Below, in pieces: positions 23,454-34,790 of a stretch of DNA of 64,000 bases (position 1 is its first letter; each line of letters opens with the position of its first letter). The DNA is from Gentiana macrophylla (Eukaryota; Streptophyta; Magnoliopsida; Gentianales; Gentianaceae). Location: contig JAOBSW010000626.1 of assembly GCA_026214975.1 (NCBI GenBank), forward strand, positions 186,001 through 250,000, read 5' to 3'. A program made the translations under genes and the position numbers. The notes under the pieces are model-generated. The model saw only the letters and a program-made list of their open reading frames with translations. It was not told where the DNA came from and searched no databases.

Positions 23454-25646
23454 TGTAACGCCCCGTTCCCGGACACCGAGTCCTTATCCGGAAATCGAAA
23501 CGTTCGGCACGCATAATATTAAATAAATAATATTACACGTAAGCCTCTACTACGTCGTATCAAATAAAAGCAAACGGAAGCTAAAAGACTCGGGTATTTT
23601 TTTCAAACAACCTAGAATAGAAATAGTAAAGATAGAATAAAATTTAATACTTATTACATCGGAAAACCAAACGAATCCAAGAGTACGAATCTCAAAGACT
23701 ACAAGGAAACTACATAATCCAATAATAATCCAAGCCTAAGACATAAATGAAATAAATGATAAACAAGGTTTTCAACTCCGGCGTCCTCAAACGTCGTCAT
23801 ATAAGTCCTCCTCAAATTCTTGACTAACCTATTCGTCTTCTCTCCCCCAAACACATAAATAAACATGCATTTGAGGTAAGTACAAAGTACAAAGTAAGAA
23901 GTAGAAGCTACAATTTAATTAAGGTTATTATTAAAAGATTATCTTGGTGAGACCGACTCAATCTAGGGTTCATTCCATGCCCATCGACAGGTCATGACTA
24001 TACGTTTCTAACTTAACTTATCTTTGTTACATCACTACTCAAGGACACAAAGCATGGTGAAAATTCCACCACGAGATATACTTGCCAACCACGGTGATTA
24101 GCACCGATAGTCCCGGGATCTCCCCGGTATGCATATATGTTTGATGGATTTCCTCCACTACCCTTCAGCCTTTTGAGCCAGAGCGTTGTCCACCTTTGTA
24201 TGAATGTATCACAATGCCGATTTGAATCAGTGCCTAACCAAGAATAGATGATGTTTTATCTTTTATCTACACATATGTAATTATTAGTGTGAATTAACTA
24301 ACCACCTAAGTGTTTTCAGATTAAAACTCACCTTAACAACACTACTCGCTCACTTAGACAGCTAGACATCACATCTTAACAATTACACAGACATTGATGA
24401 ACTCTAGTTCATCAAAGCACAAGCCCTTTCATGTCCTTCCGACGGATCTGAACTTCAACTCCCTTTAAGAGTACATTCGGTGTTTTAACTGAACGAATCG
24501 GAAGTTCAATGGAAGCTTGTTCATATTTTAATTAATGTTAACATATTAGGATTAAGGGTTTAAAACAGTGAAAACACGATTATGAATCCAAAAACCAACC
24601 TGAAACGCTAAGACAGTATAAACAAGGTAAAACAGCCGATACCCGCTTGAGATCCTATGGACGCCCGTCCATTAAACCCCGACGCCCGCCCGTCCTAAAA
24701 CAATGGCTACATCTCGAATCAAAGTCGACCTCAAACACCCGTCTGCCTATCTCAGATGCCTGTTTGAGTTACTAAGATCTCGGACGCCCGTTTGCCTAAT
24801 GCAGACGCCCGTCCGCCTGGGTTTTTCCCAAAACGCTAAAATCTTCGCAACTCGATTTCTGGATTGTTTCTAACCTAATTAACCTCGTTTTCAACAAAGT
24901 AAAACGTAGAAAACGTATCTAAACATCTATGATCCTTTGATCAACGAAAAAGCACAACTTTCTTGCATCTACACATCACAAATCTTGATCTAAGCCTCAA
25001 TAACAATAATTAGAATTGTAGGAAGAGCCTCTTACCTTCTAAGCAAGCTTAATCCAACTCCAAACTCGTAAAAACAAAGAGCAAATCGACCCTTTTCTCA
25101 TAGAAAAACATGTGATAAATCCAAACTTAGATTAGATTAAATCACACGCTTCTAAACGACAAAAACTACAAATTGATGAGTTTGAATCCATCAAACTTGA
25201 AGATGAGCTGAATTAGGGCTTACACATACCTTATCAAAGCTCCAACTTTTTGATGTCACAACGTTGCTCTCTTCACAACGATTCCGGTGCTCGACTCTGA
25301 TCTGAAAACCGTCAAGGATTGACTTAGAACCTATGACAACAATCCCTCAGCCCTAATTCTTGCACACACACACGCAGGAGGTAAACTTTGGAGGTGGAAA
25401 ATCTAATTAAAAGATTATGGGGCTTATTAGGTTGATTTTCCTTAAATAGGAAAAATCCCATAATTACCTAATTTCCATAATCACCCTTATTAAATCAGAT
25501 TTTCTTCCTTAAATATTTATATATATCTCGAAATTATGTATATAAATACCCAAATTATTAAACTCCGAATAAAAGGAACCGAACCCAATATTTCGATTTT
25601 TCGCAAAATGACACGTCTGCCATTTCCCGAAAATTGTAATATTACA
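23454..25646 (-). mobile_element. Chromovirus LTR 3 (5' LTR of the truncated element)
   Basis: Runs from TGTAACGCCCCGTTCCCGG to GTAATATTACA, 2193 bp. It is clearly more diverged from LTRs 1 and 2 than those are from each other. It carries its own GACGCCCGTCC cluster at about 24655-24830. It is followed by AAAAC, which does not match the ATTTT left of LTR 4, so no target duplication links the outer ends of the array. Confidence 0.9.
24655..24830. repeat. GACGCCCGTCC motif cluster in LTR 3
   Basis: Variants such as GGACGCCCGTCC, CGACGCCCGCCC, GGACGCCCGTTTG and AGACGCCCGTCCG recur at roughly 25-60 bp spacing, as in the other LTRs of the family. Confidence 0.8.
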
Positions 25647-25816
25647 AAAACTTCGTGGAGAAAATATTTAAAAAATTTATTGTTATCAAAAATTGATGTG
25701 AAGAAAATTGCATTATTCCACAAGCAATTGAATTGATTTGCAGCGTTCATAAAGTTATTTCAGCAATGTCTTTGTTGCCTTTGAAAAGAACTTGCCTTTC
25801 TTTATCAACATAGTGA
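25647..25816. other. Short AT-rich spacer
   Basis: Lies between LTR 3 and the TRIM-like element. Nothing recognised. Confidence 0.3.
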
Positions 25817-26271
25817 TGATAAGATCGTCACTACCGTCAGATTAAAACCAATTGCAGTAGAAAAGTGCTACTCTATTTCTTAATTCAGAGTGTGGGCAAT
25901 CTCTCCTAACACCCCTCAAGCGCATTTAATCTGTCCCAACACTTACACAATTTTTCATTCAAGAGTGTGGGCAATCTGTCCCAACACCCTCCTTAAGTGC
26001 CAAGTAATCTGTCCCAACAATTCGCACATTTTTTAAAATAATGTTCTAAACTGGGTTTGATCTCATGACCTTCTGGCTTTGATACCATGTTAAGATCAGT
26101 TGTTATCATCAGATTAAAACCAATTGGCGTTAGAAAAGTGGCTTACTATATTTCTTAATTCATTCAAAAATATGGGAAATCTCTCCCAACATCCTTCAAG
26201 CGTGATGACAATATTTCCCAACACTCAGATAATTTTTCATTCAAGAGTAGATGAAAGAATCTGTCACAACA
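25817..26271 (-). mobile_element. TRIM-like miniature LTR element
   Basis: Two direct repeats of about 200 and 185 bp (25817-26019 starting TGATAAGATC, 26088-26271 starting TGTTAAGATC) both contain CAGATTAAAACCAATTG, TTTCTTAATTCA and TTTTTCATTCAAGAGT and end in CAACA. They enclose only about 68 bp. The minus strand reads TGGTATCAAAGCCAG directly next to the right repeat, a tRNA-iMet-type primer site. AGTGA before and ATTGA after fit a 5 bp target duplication with one mismatch. No coding capacity. Small LTRs, a primer site and a tiny interior are the hallmarks of terminal-repeat retrotransposons in miniature. Confidence 0.6.
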
Positions 26272-27664
26272 ATTGATAAACTCACTTAAGTCAGGCGGTC
26301 ATCTATGACGGCTCAGCAAACTTTACATGAGTCAGATTATAGGTTGAGCAACAAAAACTTATTGGTTGATAAAAGATTTTTTTGTTTCTTTTTCTTATAC
26401 ACTGGGGACTGTGGTGAGGAGATTGAGTAGCAAAGTTTATGGTTTGATAAGTTTTCCTTTATTCTTCATGTTCGCCTGAGTGCACTAGTGTGGACAGAGC
26501 CATGGCCGGAGACATCAACCGAGAAACTAGTAAGGGAGAGAAGACATAAAGAGAAAAAAAGTTAGAAATAAATGAGTTATCCTTTTATTTTTTACGTGTC
26601 ATCTGAATTTTTATTAAAACATCATCGTTTTAAGCTGGACCGGTAATTGGGACATATTATTCGGACATGTGATCCTACCCCATTGGCGCCACCATTTTTT
26701 TGTGAGAAAACCGTAGGTTTTCTGTCTGTGATGTGTTATGAGAAAAGAACGATTCTTCACTTTTTTATAGGCAAGAATGGATCCACAACTTGCCTTGAGA
26801 TAGGGAAAAAGAAAACATTATCGTTGTGAAATAAAGATTTTATTTATCATGTAAATGATTAAATTACTTTCATTAATCTTATCAAAGAAGCAATTTCCCA
26901 AAAATGTTCATTCCTTGTAGTCTAATTAATTCAAAAAATTTATATCTATTATAATATTACAAATACTAATATTCCTTTTATTATTTAATCATAATAAATA
27001 ATACTTATATGGAAAAATTAGGGATAAAACCACTTTTCTCCTAAATTAAGCATTAATTCCCCTTCAATTTTTTAGTTGCATTAAGGACAAAATATTCGTG
27101 TGTGGTCTATTTTGGCGCTTCATTTACATTTCCCTATATTCTCATGCGGTATTTACTTCTTCCGTCTCATTTATTCTTTCATTGAATTCTGTCACATTTA
27201 TTGCATGATGTTTATTCAATTCCGGCACCATTTTCTTCGTTCCGGCACATTTATTGCAGATCTTCTTTGATTTTCTTTTATTAAATTTCATCTTCTTCTC
27301 CTCGCCGAATCCTGTTGCTCTTTTGTTTAGATTCAAGGTAATCTTTCAGTTCAATTTCGAACCATTGGTAGTTTAGATTTGAAATCAAAATTGTGTTTCA
27401 AATGTGTTTTGATTGCTTCGAATCTGTTGGTTGTGAGTTGTTTTTTCATTACAATCATATCACGTTGCATTTTAGATTGTTAATGCACTTTGTTAAGTGT
27501 TTCTGTAATTTTTTACTTATTGAATTTTCAATTGTAACTGTAAATTGAGTATGTCTGCTATGTGATTTGATGCTAATGTGTTACCGTTAGGTGAAGTATG
27601 TTTTTATGGAAATGCAGCTGCTTAAAGTTTCACACAATTGTTGTTTGTGAATTTACAATTTTAT
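26272..27664. other. AT-rich DNA, no gene seen
   Basis: Short frames occur on both strands but none resembles a known family. It leads into a copia LTR fragment whose homology becomes recognisable from about 27665. Confidence 0.35.
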
Positions 27665-27815
27665 CTAATTTATTGTAGCTACTGAATATGGGTCCATGGT
27701 CCCCGACGTGGCTCCTAATATAGCATAATTGGATTTCTCGTCGTTGCACCTCAATTATAATTAAATAGTGGATTGGGCTATTTAATTTGATATGTGGATT
27801 AATTGTTTAGTTGGA
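27665..27815 (+). mobile_element. Copia LTR fragment D1, left part (split)
   Basis: The segment around GGTCCCCGACGTGGCTCC and GTGGATTAATTGTTTAG matches, in reverse, the solo copia LTR at 50.58-50.85 kb. It is interrupted at TTGGA (27811-27815) by the Athila-like element and resumes at 39354. Its upstream end is not clear. Confidence 0.7.
27811..27815. repeat. Target-site duplication TTGGA (left)
   Basis: TTGGA directly precedes the Athila-like LTR and recurs directly after its other end (39354-39358). Confidence 0.9.
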
Positions 27816-29412
27816 TTTTAAGGCCATATTTATATGATTATTAAGGGTTTATTTCATTATTATTTTCCCCGCATTTGCGTAATTTACATGAGAATTAAGG
27901 GTTTAAGTGTAATTATTTAATAAGGATGATTTTAAGAGGGTTGTATGCAAAATTGATGATTTTAAGTGTTGATTTAATGGAATTATTATTATTTGAGTTT
28001 TATTACATTTTTTTGCATTGTTTATTTATCATGTAGGAGTTAATTTTCGTGCATATAATGAGGATAAATGAAGCTCAAGTCGAATTATAAGAGATAGAGT
28101 TGGAATTGGCTTGAAGAAATTGGATAAAGATGAAGAGATCCGATCCTCAGCAATTCGAACGGGCGTCTACTGATCTTGAACGAGCGCCCGTAAGTGAATC
28201 AGCGGCGCCCATGCAAAGGCCCGTAATCGTATTTTACATTCGAGAGTTCAGACGGAGGATGAACGAAGCGTTTACTCAGCGTCCAGGCATTACGGACGGG
28301 CGCCCACAAGACCAGCATTTAGCGTCCGTTGCCGACTTAACCCTAACCGACTCAAAACTCTATATATAGCAAAGTTGACCTCTTAACCCTAAGGGATACC
28401 ACATAATTGAGATCGCAATTTTACACCAAAAAGCTGCGGCGAAACCCTAATTCCATAGAGATGAACTTCTCCAACCCAACAATCATCTTCAACATGATTG
28501 TTGGCTAAAAGCCTTGCAGTGAGTCGACGGAGGAAGCCCATCATCAACACAAACCAACTAGAGAGTTCGATGCTTTATGTTAGTGAGTTTAATTTATAGT
28601 TTTTCATCACTTTGGATGCTGTTTTGTATTGATCATGTTTTGTTAGAATTAACGATTTGATGAAACGATTTATCTAAATCTATATGCTTGGATCTATGTA
28701 TGAAAATATATTGGTTTAAGTTTTATTTCGCTCAAGTGATGCAATTATTCGTGTTGTAAAGAGATTATGCATGATTAGTTGAGTAAGAGTTTGGAAACGA
28801 TCTCGTGATTTCGTGTTGATTGCATGTTTAGTTTGTTTGAAAAGATGAACGAAACCCTAGAATTTGATTGAAGATATTTAATTGAATTTTTGAAAAATCA
28901 CTACTAAAAACTACATCTTTAGATCACCATCTAGTTGGGGGTTGTTGGTTGATGGGTGGATTCGTTGCCTCGCTGTGTTTTCCTTTAATTGGTTTAATCG
29001 AATCGTTTAGATAAGTTTAGTTTAAGTTCTAGTTTTTAAACCTTTAAAATTCCCGCAACTTTTCTCGCAATTTTTCTGCTCGATCAGAGTCGACGCCGTC
29101 TCGTCATAATAGCTAACGCCCGTCCGTTAGCTTTAGTTTCAGACGCTGCTCACTTTAGTGAACGCCGTCCATCCTTCATTTTCTTATTTTTCAAAGCTTG
29201 TTTTTATTTCTGCTTTAGTTTTAATTCTTAGGTTTAGGTTTTAGTTAGTTTTGACTTTAGTTTAGATAGATAATTGTGACATAATTGATATAGATTTATA
29301 TTTGAATCGAGAAACATTCCACTCCTTAGGGCGACCCGTAAACACCCTATACTACGATCCTTATACTTGGGGTGTTTCGGTTATAAATTGTAAAACTGCT
29401 TTTTACCGAACA
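27816..29412 (+). repeat. Athila-like 5' LTR
   Basis: Starts TTTTAAGGCC, where the right LTR has TGTTAAGGCC, so the canonical TG has become TT. It ends TTTTTACCGAACA. It is near-identical to the right LTR apart from differences clustered in the GC-rich motifs (28140-28330 and 29090-29170). Confidence 0.92.
28130..28335. repeat. GGGCGTC/GCCCGT motif cluster in Athila LTR
   Basis: Contains GAACGGGCGTC, GAGCGCCCGT, GGACGGGCGCCC and AGCGTCCGTTG within about 200 bp; a second cluster in the opposite sense (AACGCCCGTCCGTT, AACGCCGTCC) lies at 29090-29170. The motif is the same as in the chromovirus LTRs. Confidence 0.75.
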
Positions 29413-29417
29413 AGTTT

Positions 29418-29434
29418 TTGGCGCCGTTGCCGGG
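29418..29434 (+). other. Primer-binding site (tRNA-Asp type)
   Basis: TTGGCGCCGTTGCCGGG lies five bases after the LTR. It is the primer site typical of Athila/Tat elements, complementary to tRNA-Asp. Confidence 0.88.
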
Positions 29435-30284
29435 AGTCGGTAACGGTTGTCGGATTCTACTTAGGACGAGTTTTACGTGTCAAAAAGGGTCGTTAGGACA
29501 CACGGTAGTAATTTGACCATAACTTTCGCTCGAGTGTCCGTTGGGAACGCAGGACCCCCACCCGAAAGCTCGCCCGACGCCGACGACGTGGTGAACCGCC
29601 GTGAGGCCGTTCAGTGCGCTTTTTGAGGTCAAAATCCACTGTTTTCCCCTCCTTTTTGGCCCTAGAAGATTTCAACACGTTTTTTTTACCGTCTTAGTGT
29701 TTTTCTTGTTTTTAAACTTTTCGTAGGTAGGTTTCTTTTCCAGTTTCGTTTAATTTTAGGATTACATTTATTACTGTTTTATTTTATTTGATTTTCTTTC
29801 AATTATTTTCCTTACCTTTTTTATAGCTTAGATCTGTTTCCGTACTTATAGATTTGTTTGATTTTATAAGTCTTTTCGCTTTTATTTTTACCTCGCTTTT
29901 AATTTCTCGTAACCTTAGTTTTTAGGTTTTCAGATTCAACGAGCGTTCAACAACTTGAACGCCCGCCCACCTCAATTTGTCCTCTCGAACGAACGTTCAT
30001 TCAATCAACGAAGCGTTCGATTCAACGAACACTAACTAACATGGACGCTTGATTCGATCTGTTCAATCATCACTTCTTTTCTTTCTTCTCCTTTCTTCTC
30101 TTTTCTTTTCTCCTCTAAACCATCTAATCTTTTCTAAACTTTGTTCTAATCAACCCCAAAGGGTTGATTTCTTCCTTTCCTTTCTTCCGGTTTATGCAAA
30201 CGAGAAGTAAGAAGGACTTCGATCTTTGATCCCGAGCCCGAACGATCTATCCTTAGAAGAAGGCTTCTCCCCGATTTGGACAAA
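29435..30284 (+). other. Athila-like leader
   Basis: Untranslated leader between primer site and gag. It carries another patch of the GC motif at 29938-30052 (AACGAGCGTTC, AACGCCCGCCC, GGACGCTTG), followed by a pyrimidine-rich tract (30060-30120). Confidence 0.6.
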
Positions 30285-31700
30285 ATGGCGGATCAAGATC
30301 CACCAATTCCAAATCTCGACCCCCAAGCTCGCTTAAATTTACTCCTTCAACAAATGCAAGCTCTGCAAAGAACAGCAGAATCAAGAAGTCGGGCATAAAT
30401 CAACAACTTCAACAATTCCGCCTAAAACCAAATTTTTTAAATCGGTTGAACTAGGACCCCTACACTCCATATCTTAATCAAGATTTTCTCGAGGACATAG
30501 ACCTATTCATCCACCGATATGGGGAGTAAATTTCGACCTTAAAAATGGAGTAGTTGCACTAGTCCAAAATAGCTCTTTCCATGGCATCGCTCAAGAAGAC
30601 CCGCACGACTTCTTGTCCACATTCGCACAAATCGTGAAGCGTGCCATTATCCTGGTGTTGATTCCGAGATCGTAAAGTTGAAGCTATTTCCTTTTGCTTT
30701 AAAAGGTGAAGCAAGCGAGATGGTTTAAGTCGTTAGCACATCATTCCTCCATACATGGAATGATGTCAAAAGAGCCTTCGCTCTTAAGTGGGTTTCACCA
30801 GTGCAAGATTATGGAGATGAAACGGGAAATAGCTACTTTGAGCGGTTGGAGGATGAAATCATGGCAAAGCTTGGGAAAGATTGAATCTTTTGATGAGGAA
30901 ATGCCCCAATCACGGATATGACAGACATGAGTTGTTGGAACTGCTTTACTGAGAGGTGTCTCTCAACCTAATAGAGACTATCTTGACTCCACAAACTCAT
31001 GGATCCTTCTAGGGGAGGTGATGAGACTCGCTATGAGTAGCGAGACAATTGCCAAGAACAACATGTGGTCGACTCCTAAGAAGACCAACATTGTCAAGAA
31101 AGAAGGCACTGCAAGCAATCGATACACGGTTGTTGGTTGCTCGGATGGAATCGATAAGCAAGCGGTGGCCAATCTTCGATGCGCCTTCCGAGGTGAATTA
31201 TCTTGGAACACAGCGGGATCGAGATGACGGAAGAAGTGAATTTAATGGAAAATCAAAACCAACCCTTCCGAAACTTCAACCAAAACCGTAACTACTCAGA
31301 TTTCAAAGACAAAACTTCAATCAAGCCAAGTTACCACCTGGCCCTTCAAATTCTAATTCTTTCAACTCGAACTATCAAAGGCCGATTCAGTAACTCCCAA
31401 AGGCCTCAAGGTGGTGGAATCAAACTCGTAACAACAATCATACCACCTCATGTGTCCTCAACACAAATTCGATGAGTCTGGTAGACATGGTGAAGACTCT
31501 GTCTACTAGTGTTAAAGCAATTGAGAGACAAGTTGGTCAAATGGCGCATCCGGCCAAGCAAGCAGACTCACGGTAAACTTCCGAGTTATACCGAGAGAAA
31601 TGCTAAAGTCGATGTGAATGTTTGCACCGCCATTACACCTCGGTGGGAGTATGGGCAAGAAGAGGAGTTGAACGGAAGTAACTTTGAGAAGTGGTAAGAA
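30285..31700 (+). pseudogene. Athila-like gag
   Basis: ATG at 30285 opens ADQDPPIPNLDPQARLNLL. A Retrotrans_gag capsid core follows in pieces: DFLSTFAQIVKR near 30610, EIVKLKLFPFALKGEA near 30665-30715, HTWNDVK near 30750, KIMEMKREIA near 30805, and SQPNRDYLDSTNSWILL near 30962-31010. Near 31480-31560 SLVDMVKTLSTSVKAIERQV and GQMAHP give the coiled segment typical of the C-terminus. The pieces lie in different frames with several in-frame stops, so the gene is dead. Confidence 0.8.
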
Positions 31701-32570
31701 GGTGGACCCGGCAAGATGTCGGAAACGAGTAGCCCCTCCCGGCGCCATAAGTTCAGGAGGGGGAAATCAGAAATCACATGCCGAAGAAAGCAACGATGAG
31801 GAGGAGCTTAGTGACAATTCTTCGGAGGACAAAAATAATTCTGATGACGAGGAAAGAAAGGAAAGTCAAGGGCGGTACCTCGACTAAGAAAAAAGGAAGA
31901 AAAGTTTGTGAGATGGAAGGATAAGGAGGATGAGGCGATAAAGAATCAGGCCACGAAGAATGATAAAGCCCTTCCTTATCCACCGAAGAGCAAGAGAGAG
32001 CCTCGCCAAAGACAAGCAAAAGATGATGGGGTGAGGAGGATACTTAGGGACACTAAAGTGAGTATGCCCCTTAGCCGAGGTATTGTGCGAAATGCCTAAA
32101 TGTACTAAGTATCTTAAAGAATTCACGTGGGAGCAAGAGAAAGCTTCAGGGGATGGTCAAGAAGTGTTTTGAGAAGATTGCGCAATGGTTTCACAAAAAG
32201 TCATTTGTTAAGCGAGGTGACCACTGTGCGGACCTCAATCTCCGTGAGATTGAAGGCCATTTGTTCGAAAATGTTTTATGCGACTCGGGGCCTCCATCAA
32301 TGTGATGCCATTAAATGTATGCAAGAAGCTCGGGTTAGATAAAAGGATGCGAGAACGCCCCATTTCTCTTCGGGATGGTAGACAAATCTAGTCAGATCGC
32401 AGCCGGTTGTGTAGCTAATGTTCTCCTTCAAATTGAACATTTAGTCTTCCCTACCGATCGGGTTATTCTAGACTATCCACGATAAGGAGATGCCTCTAAT
32501 TCTAGGCCGAACCTTTTAGACACTTCTAACGCTCATCGACTTACGCAAAGGATGATTACTCTTAGAGTCG
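31701..32570 (+). pseudogene. Athila-like protease and its acidic linker
   Basis: An acidic stretch (31780-31860: EESNDEEELSDNSSEDKN) and a basic stretch (PLPYPPKSKREPRQRQAKDD near 31970-32020) precede the protease. The active triplet Asp-Ser-Gly is intact at 32282-32290 (LCDSG), followed by VMPLNVCKKLGLDKRM, QIAAGCVANVLLQIEHLVFP and TDRVILDY to about 32475, with frameshifts between. An aspartic protease of this kind releases gag and pol products. Confidence 0.72.
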
Positions 32571-33300
32571 GTGACACATCGTCACCTTCACACGAGGACA
32601 CATCCTGAAAGAGCCGTAATTGATGAAATATCGTTTGTCGAAGCCATATATGAGGACGGAGGAGATGCCTATTATGAAGATGCAATGGAGCTTACAGAGA
32701 TAGGTGTTTTTGAAGTCATGGACATTGAGGATCCGCTGATCATGCGGACCATCTTCTAATTCATTTCAAGCCGTAGGCATTGACGAGTCATCTTCACTCG
32801 CCACACTGGGCCTGTTATTGAGTTAGAAGCATGGAGATGCCCAGAACAAACGATGATTTCAAAGAATCGAGTCGAGGAAGACTTCATCCTGGTGAAGAAG
32901 AAGCTCGATGGGTAGTTGGGACGAGGTAGAGTTTTGGAGAGAAGCTACTCATTGGGAAGTAGATGATCGGGAAGAGTCTGGCGTAAGAGCTTAAAGATGA
33001 AGAGTTAAGAAAATGATCGATCACAAGAAAAAGGAAGCAAGTGTTGACCGGAGGATTCCGATGGATGATTTGATCCAAGACTTTCGGGGTTGAGCCTCGG
33101 GAAGATGAGGTGTTCTCATCGTCAACCACTTCAAGCTCATAAGGAGAAAGGTGGCCCGTTAAAGTCTAGTATTGAGCAACCACCTATTGATTTAGAGCTC
33201 AAACCGCTCAAACACCTTAAGTATATCTTTCTTAAGGATGGAGATAAATTGCCTTTGATCATTTCTTCAAACTCGAATTAAGATCAAGAAGCACAACTGA
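32571..33300 (+). other. Degraded Athila pro-RT linker
   Basis: Short frames in all three phases. PIDLELKPLKHLKYIFL near 33182-33230 is the conserved approach to the RT domain. No separate gene is seen. Confidence 0.5.
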
Positions 33301-34275
33301 TAGAAGTGCTTAAGAAAAACATCCTCGCGTTCGGTTGGCAAGTGGGTGATATCCGAGGAATCAGCCCAGACATATGCATGCATAAAATCCGAACGGAGGA
33401 AGGAGCTAAAAAGGTAAGACAACCTCAGCGAAGGCTGAATCCGCATATGCAAGAGGTTGTCAAAAAGGAGGTTATAAAGTGGCTCGACATGGGAATCATC
33501 TATGCAATCGCCGATAGCGAGTGGGTCAGCCCTACTCAAGTTGTGCCAAAGAAGGGCGGAATCACAAATAAAAGAATGAAAAAGGGAGGAAGTTGCCTTA
33601 CGCCTCGTGGATCGCTCTGAGTCTCAGATCGACTATCGTAGACTGAATGAAGTCACTACAAAAGATCACTTCCCCTTACCCTTCATTGACCAACTAATTG
33701 AAAGACTGAGTGGTCACAAGTATTATTTTTTCTCGATGGATACTCGTTACTTCCAGATAGCCATCGACCCTAATGACCAAGAGAAGACCACGCGTTTACG
33801 TGTCCGTGCTGGTACTTTTGCTTTTCGTAGAATGCCATTCGGTCTATGCAATGCACCCGCGACTTTTCAACGGTGTATGTTGGCCATTTTTGATGGGCTT
33901 GTTGAGAAATGCATGGAAGTCTTCATGGATGACTTCTCAGTCTACGGCGATAGCTTTGATGAAATCTTAAGGAACCTAGATATGGTACTCCAACGTTGCG
34001 TTGAGAAGAATCTGGTGCTTAACTGGGAAAAATGCCATTTTCTAGTAGACGAAGGAATCGTTTTGGGACATAAGGTGTCCAATGCTGGTATTCAAGTTGA
34101 TAAGGCTAAGGTTGAAGCCATTGAAAAGATGACGTACCCAAAAACAGTGAAAGAGGTACGAGGTTTTCTAGGACATGTTGGCTTCTACCGGCGTTTCATT
34201 AGAGATTTTTCTACGATTGCCAAGCCTTTATCAAATCTTTTGAAAGAAGATGTCGATTTCTTGTTTCGATGAAGT
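33301..34275 (+). pseudogene. Athila-like reverse transcriptase
   Basis: Two overlapping frames. 33306-33620 holds the N-terminal part (ILAFGWQVGDIRGISPDICM, then QRRLNPHMQEVVKKEVIKWL, then GIIYAIADSEWVSPTQVVPK). 33607-34272 continues with IDYRRLNEVTTKDHFPLPF, MPFGLCNAPATFQRCM, the catalytic FMDD box at residues 106-109 (33922-33933), and VRGFLGHVGFYRRFIRDFS. The catalytic Asp pair is intact. The join between the two frames is a frameshift near 33590, and a further shift at about 34260 interrupts passage into RNase H. Confidence 0.9.
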
Positions 34276-34790
34276 GCAAAGAAGCTTTCAATTGTCTCAA
34301 AGACAAGCTTATCGATGCCCTATTTTAGTAGCACCGTTGGACCAAGCCTTTCGAATTGATGTGCGATGCCTCTAATTACGCCAGTGGCGCAGCTTTGGGT
34401 CAAAGAGTTGATAAAAGGTTCAGCCCATCTATTATGCGAGTCGTACCTTGAACCCGGCTCAATGCAATTATACTACGACTGAGAAGGAATTCTTAGCTGT
34501 TGTTTTTGCCATTGACAAGTTTAGAAGTTATCTTCTAGGGTCTCAAGTGATTGTATGGACAGATCATGCAGCTCTATGCTACCTTATGGACAAAGCAGAT
34601 GCAAAACCAAGGTTACTTCGATGGATTTTAATTTTACAAGAGTTTGACCTTGTGATTAAAGATAAGAAAGGTAGTGAGAATATTGTGGCTGATCATTTAT
34701 CTCGCTTAGTAAATGAGGGTGCAGAGAATCACAATGATATAGGCATTGATTTTCCGACTGAGCAATTGATGAAGCTTGAAACGGTTAGGC
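34276..34790 (+). pseudogene. Athila-like RNase H
   Basis: The first part (34330-34440) is frameshifted (FELMCDASNYASGAALGQRV spread over two frames). The open frame from 34448 then reads [40 protein letters not shown] and [10 protein letters not shown], the classic gypsy RNase H signature with its catalytic Glu and Asp regions. The frame stays open into the start of the integrase. Confidence 0.88.

Noticed and set aside
25920..26270. CRISPR-like array suggested by recurring AATCTGTCCCAACA words
   Set aside because: The units are unequal and part of two LTR-like direct repeats; the window is plant nuclear DNA.
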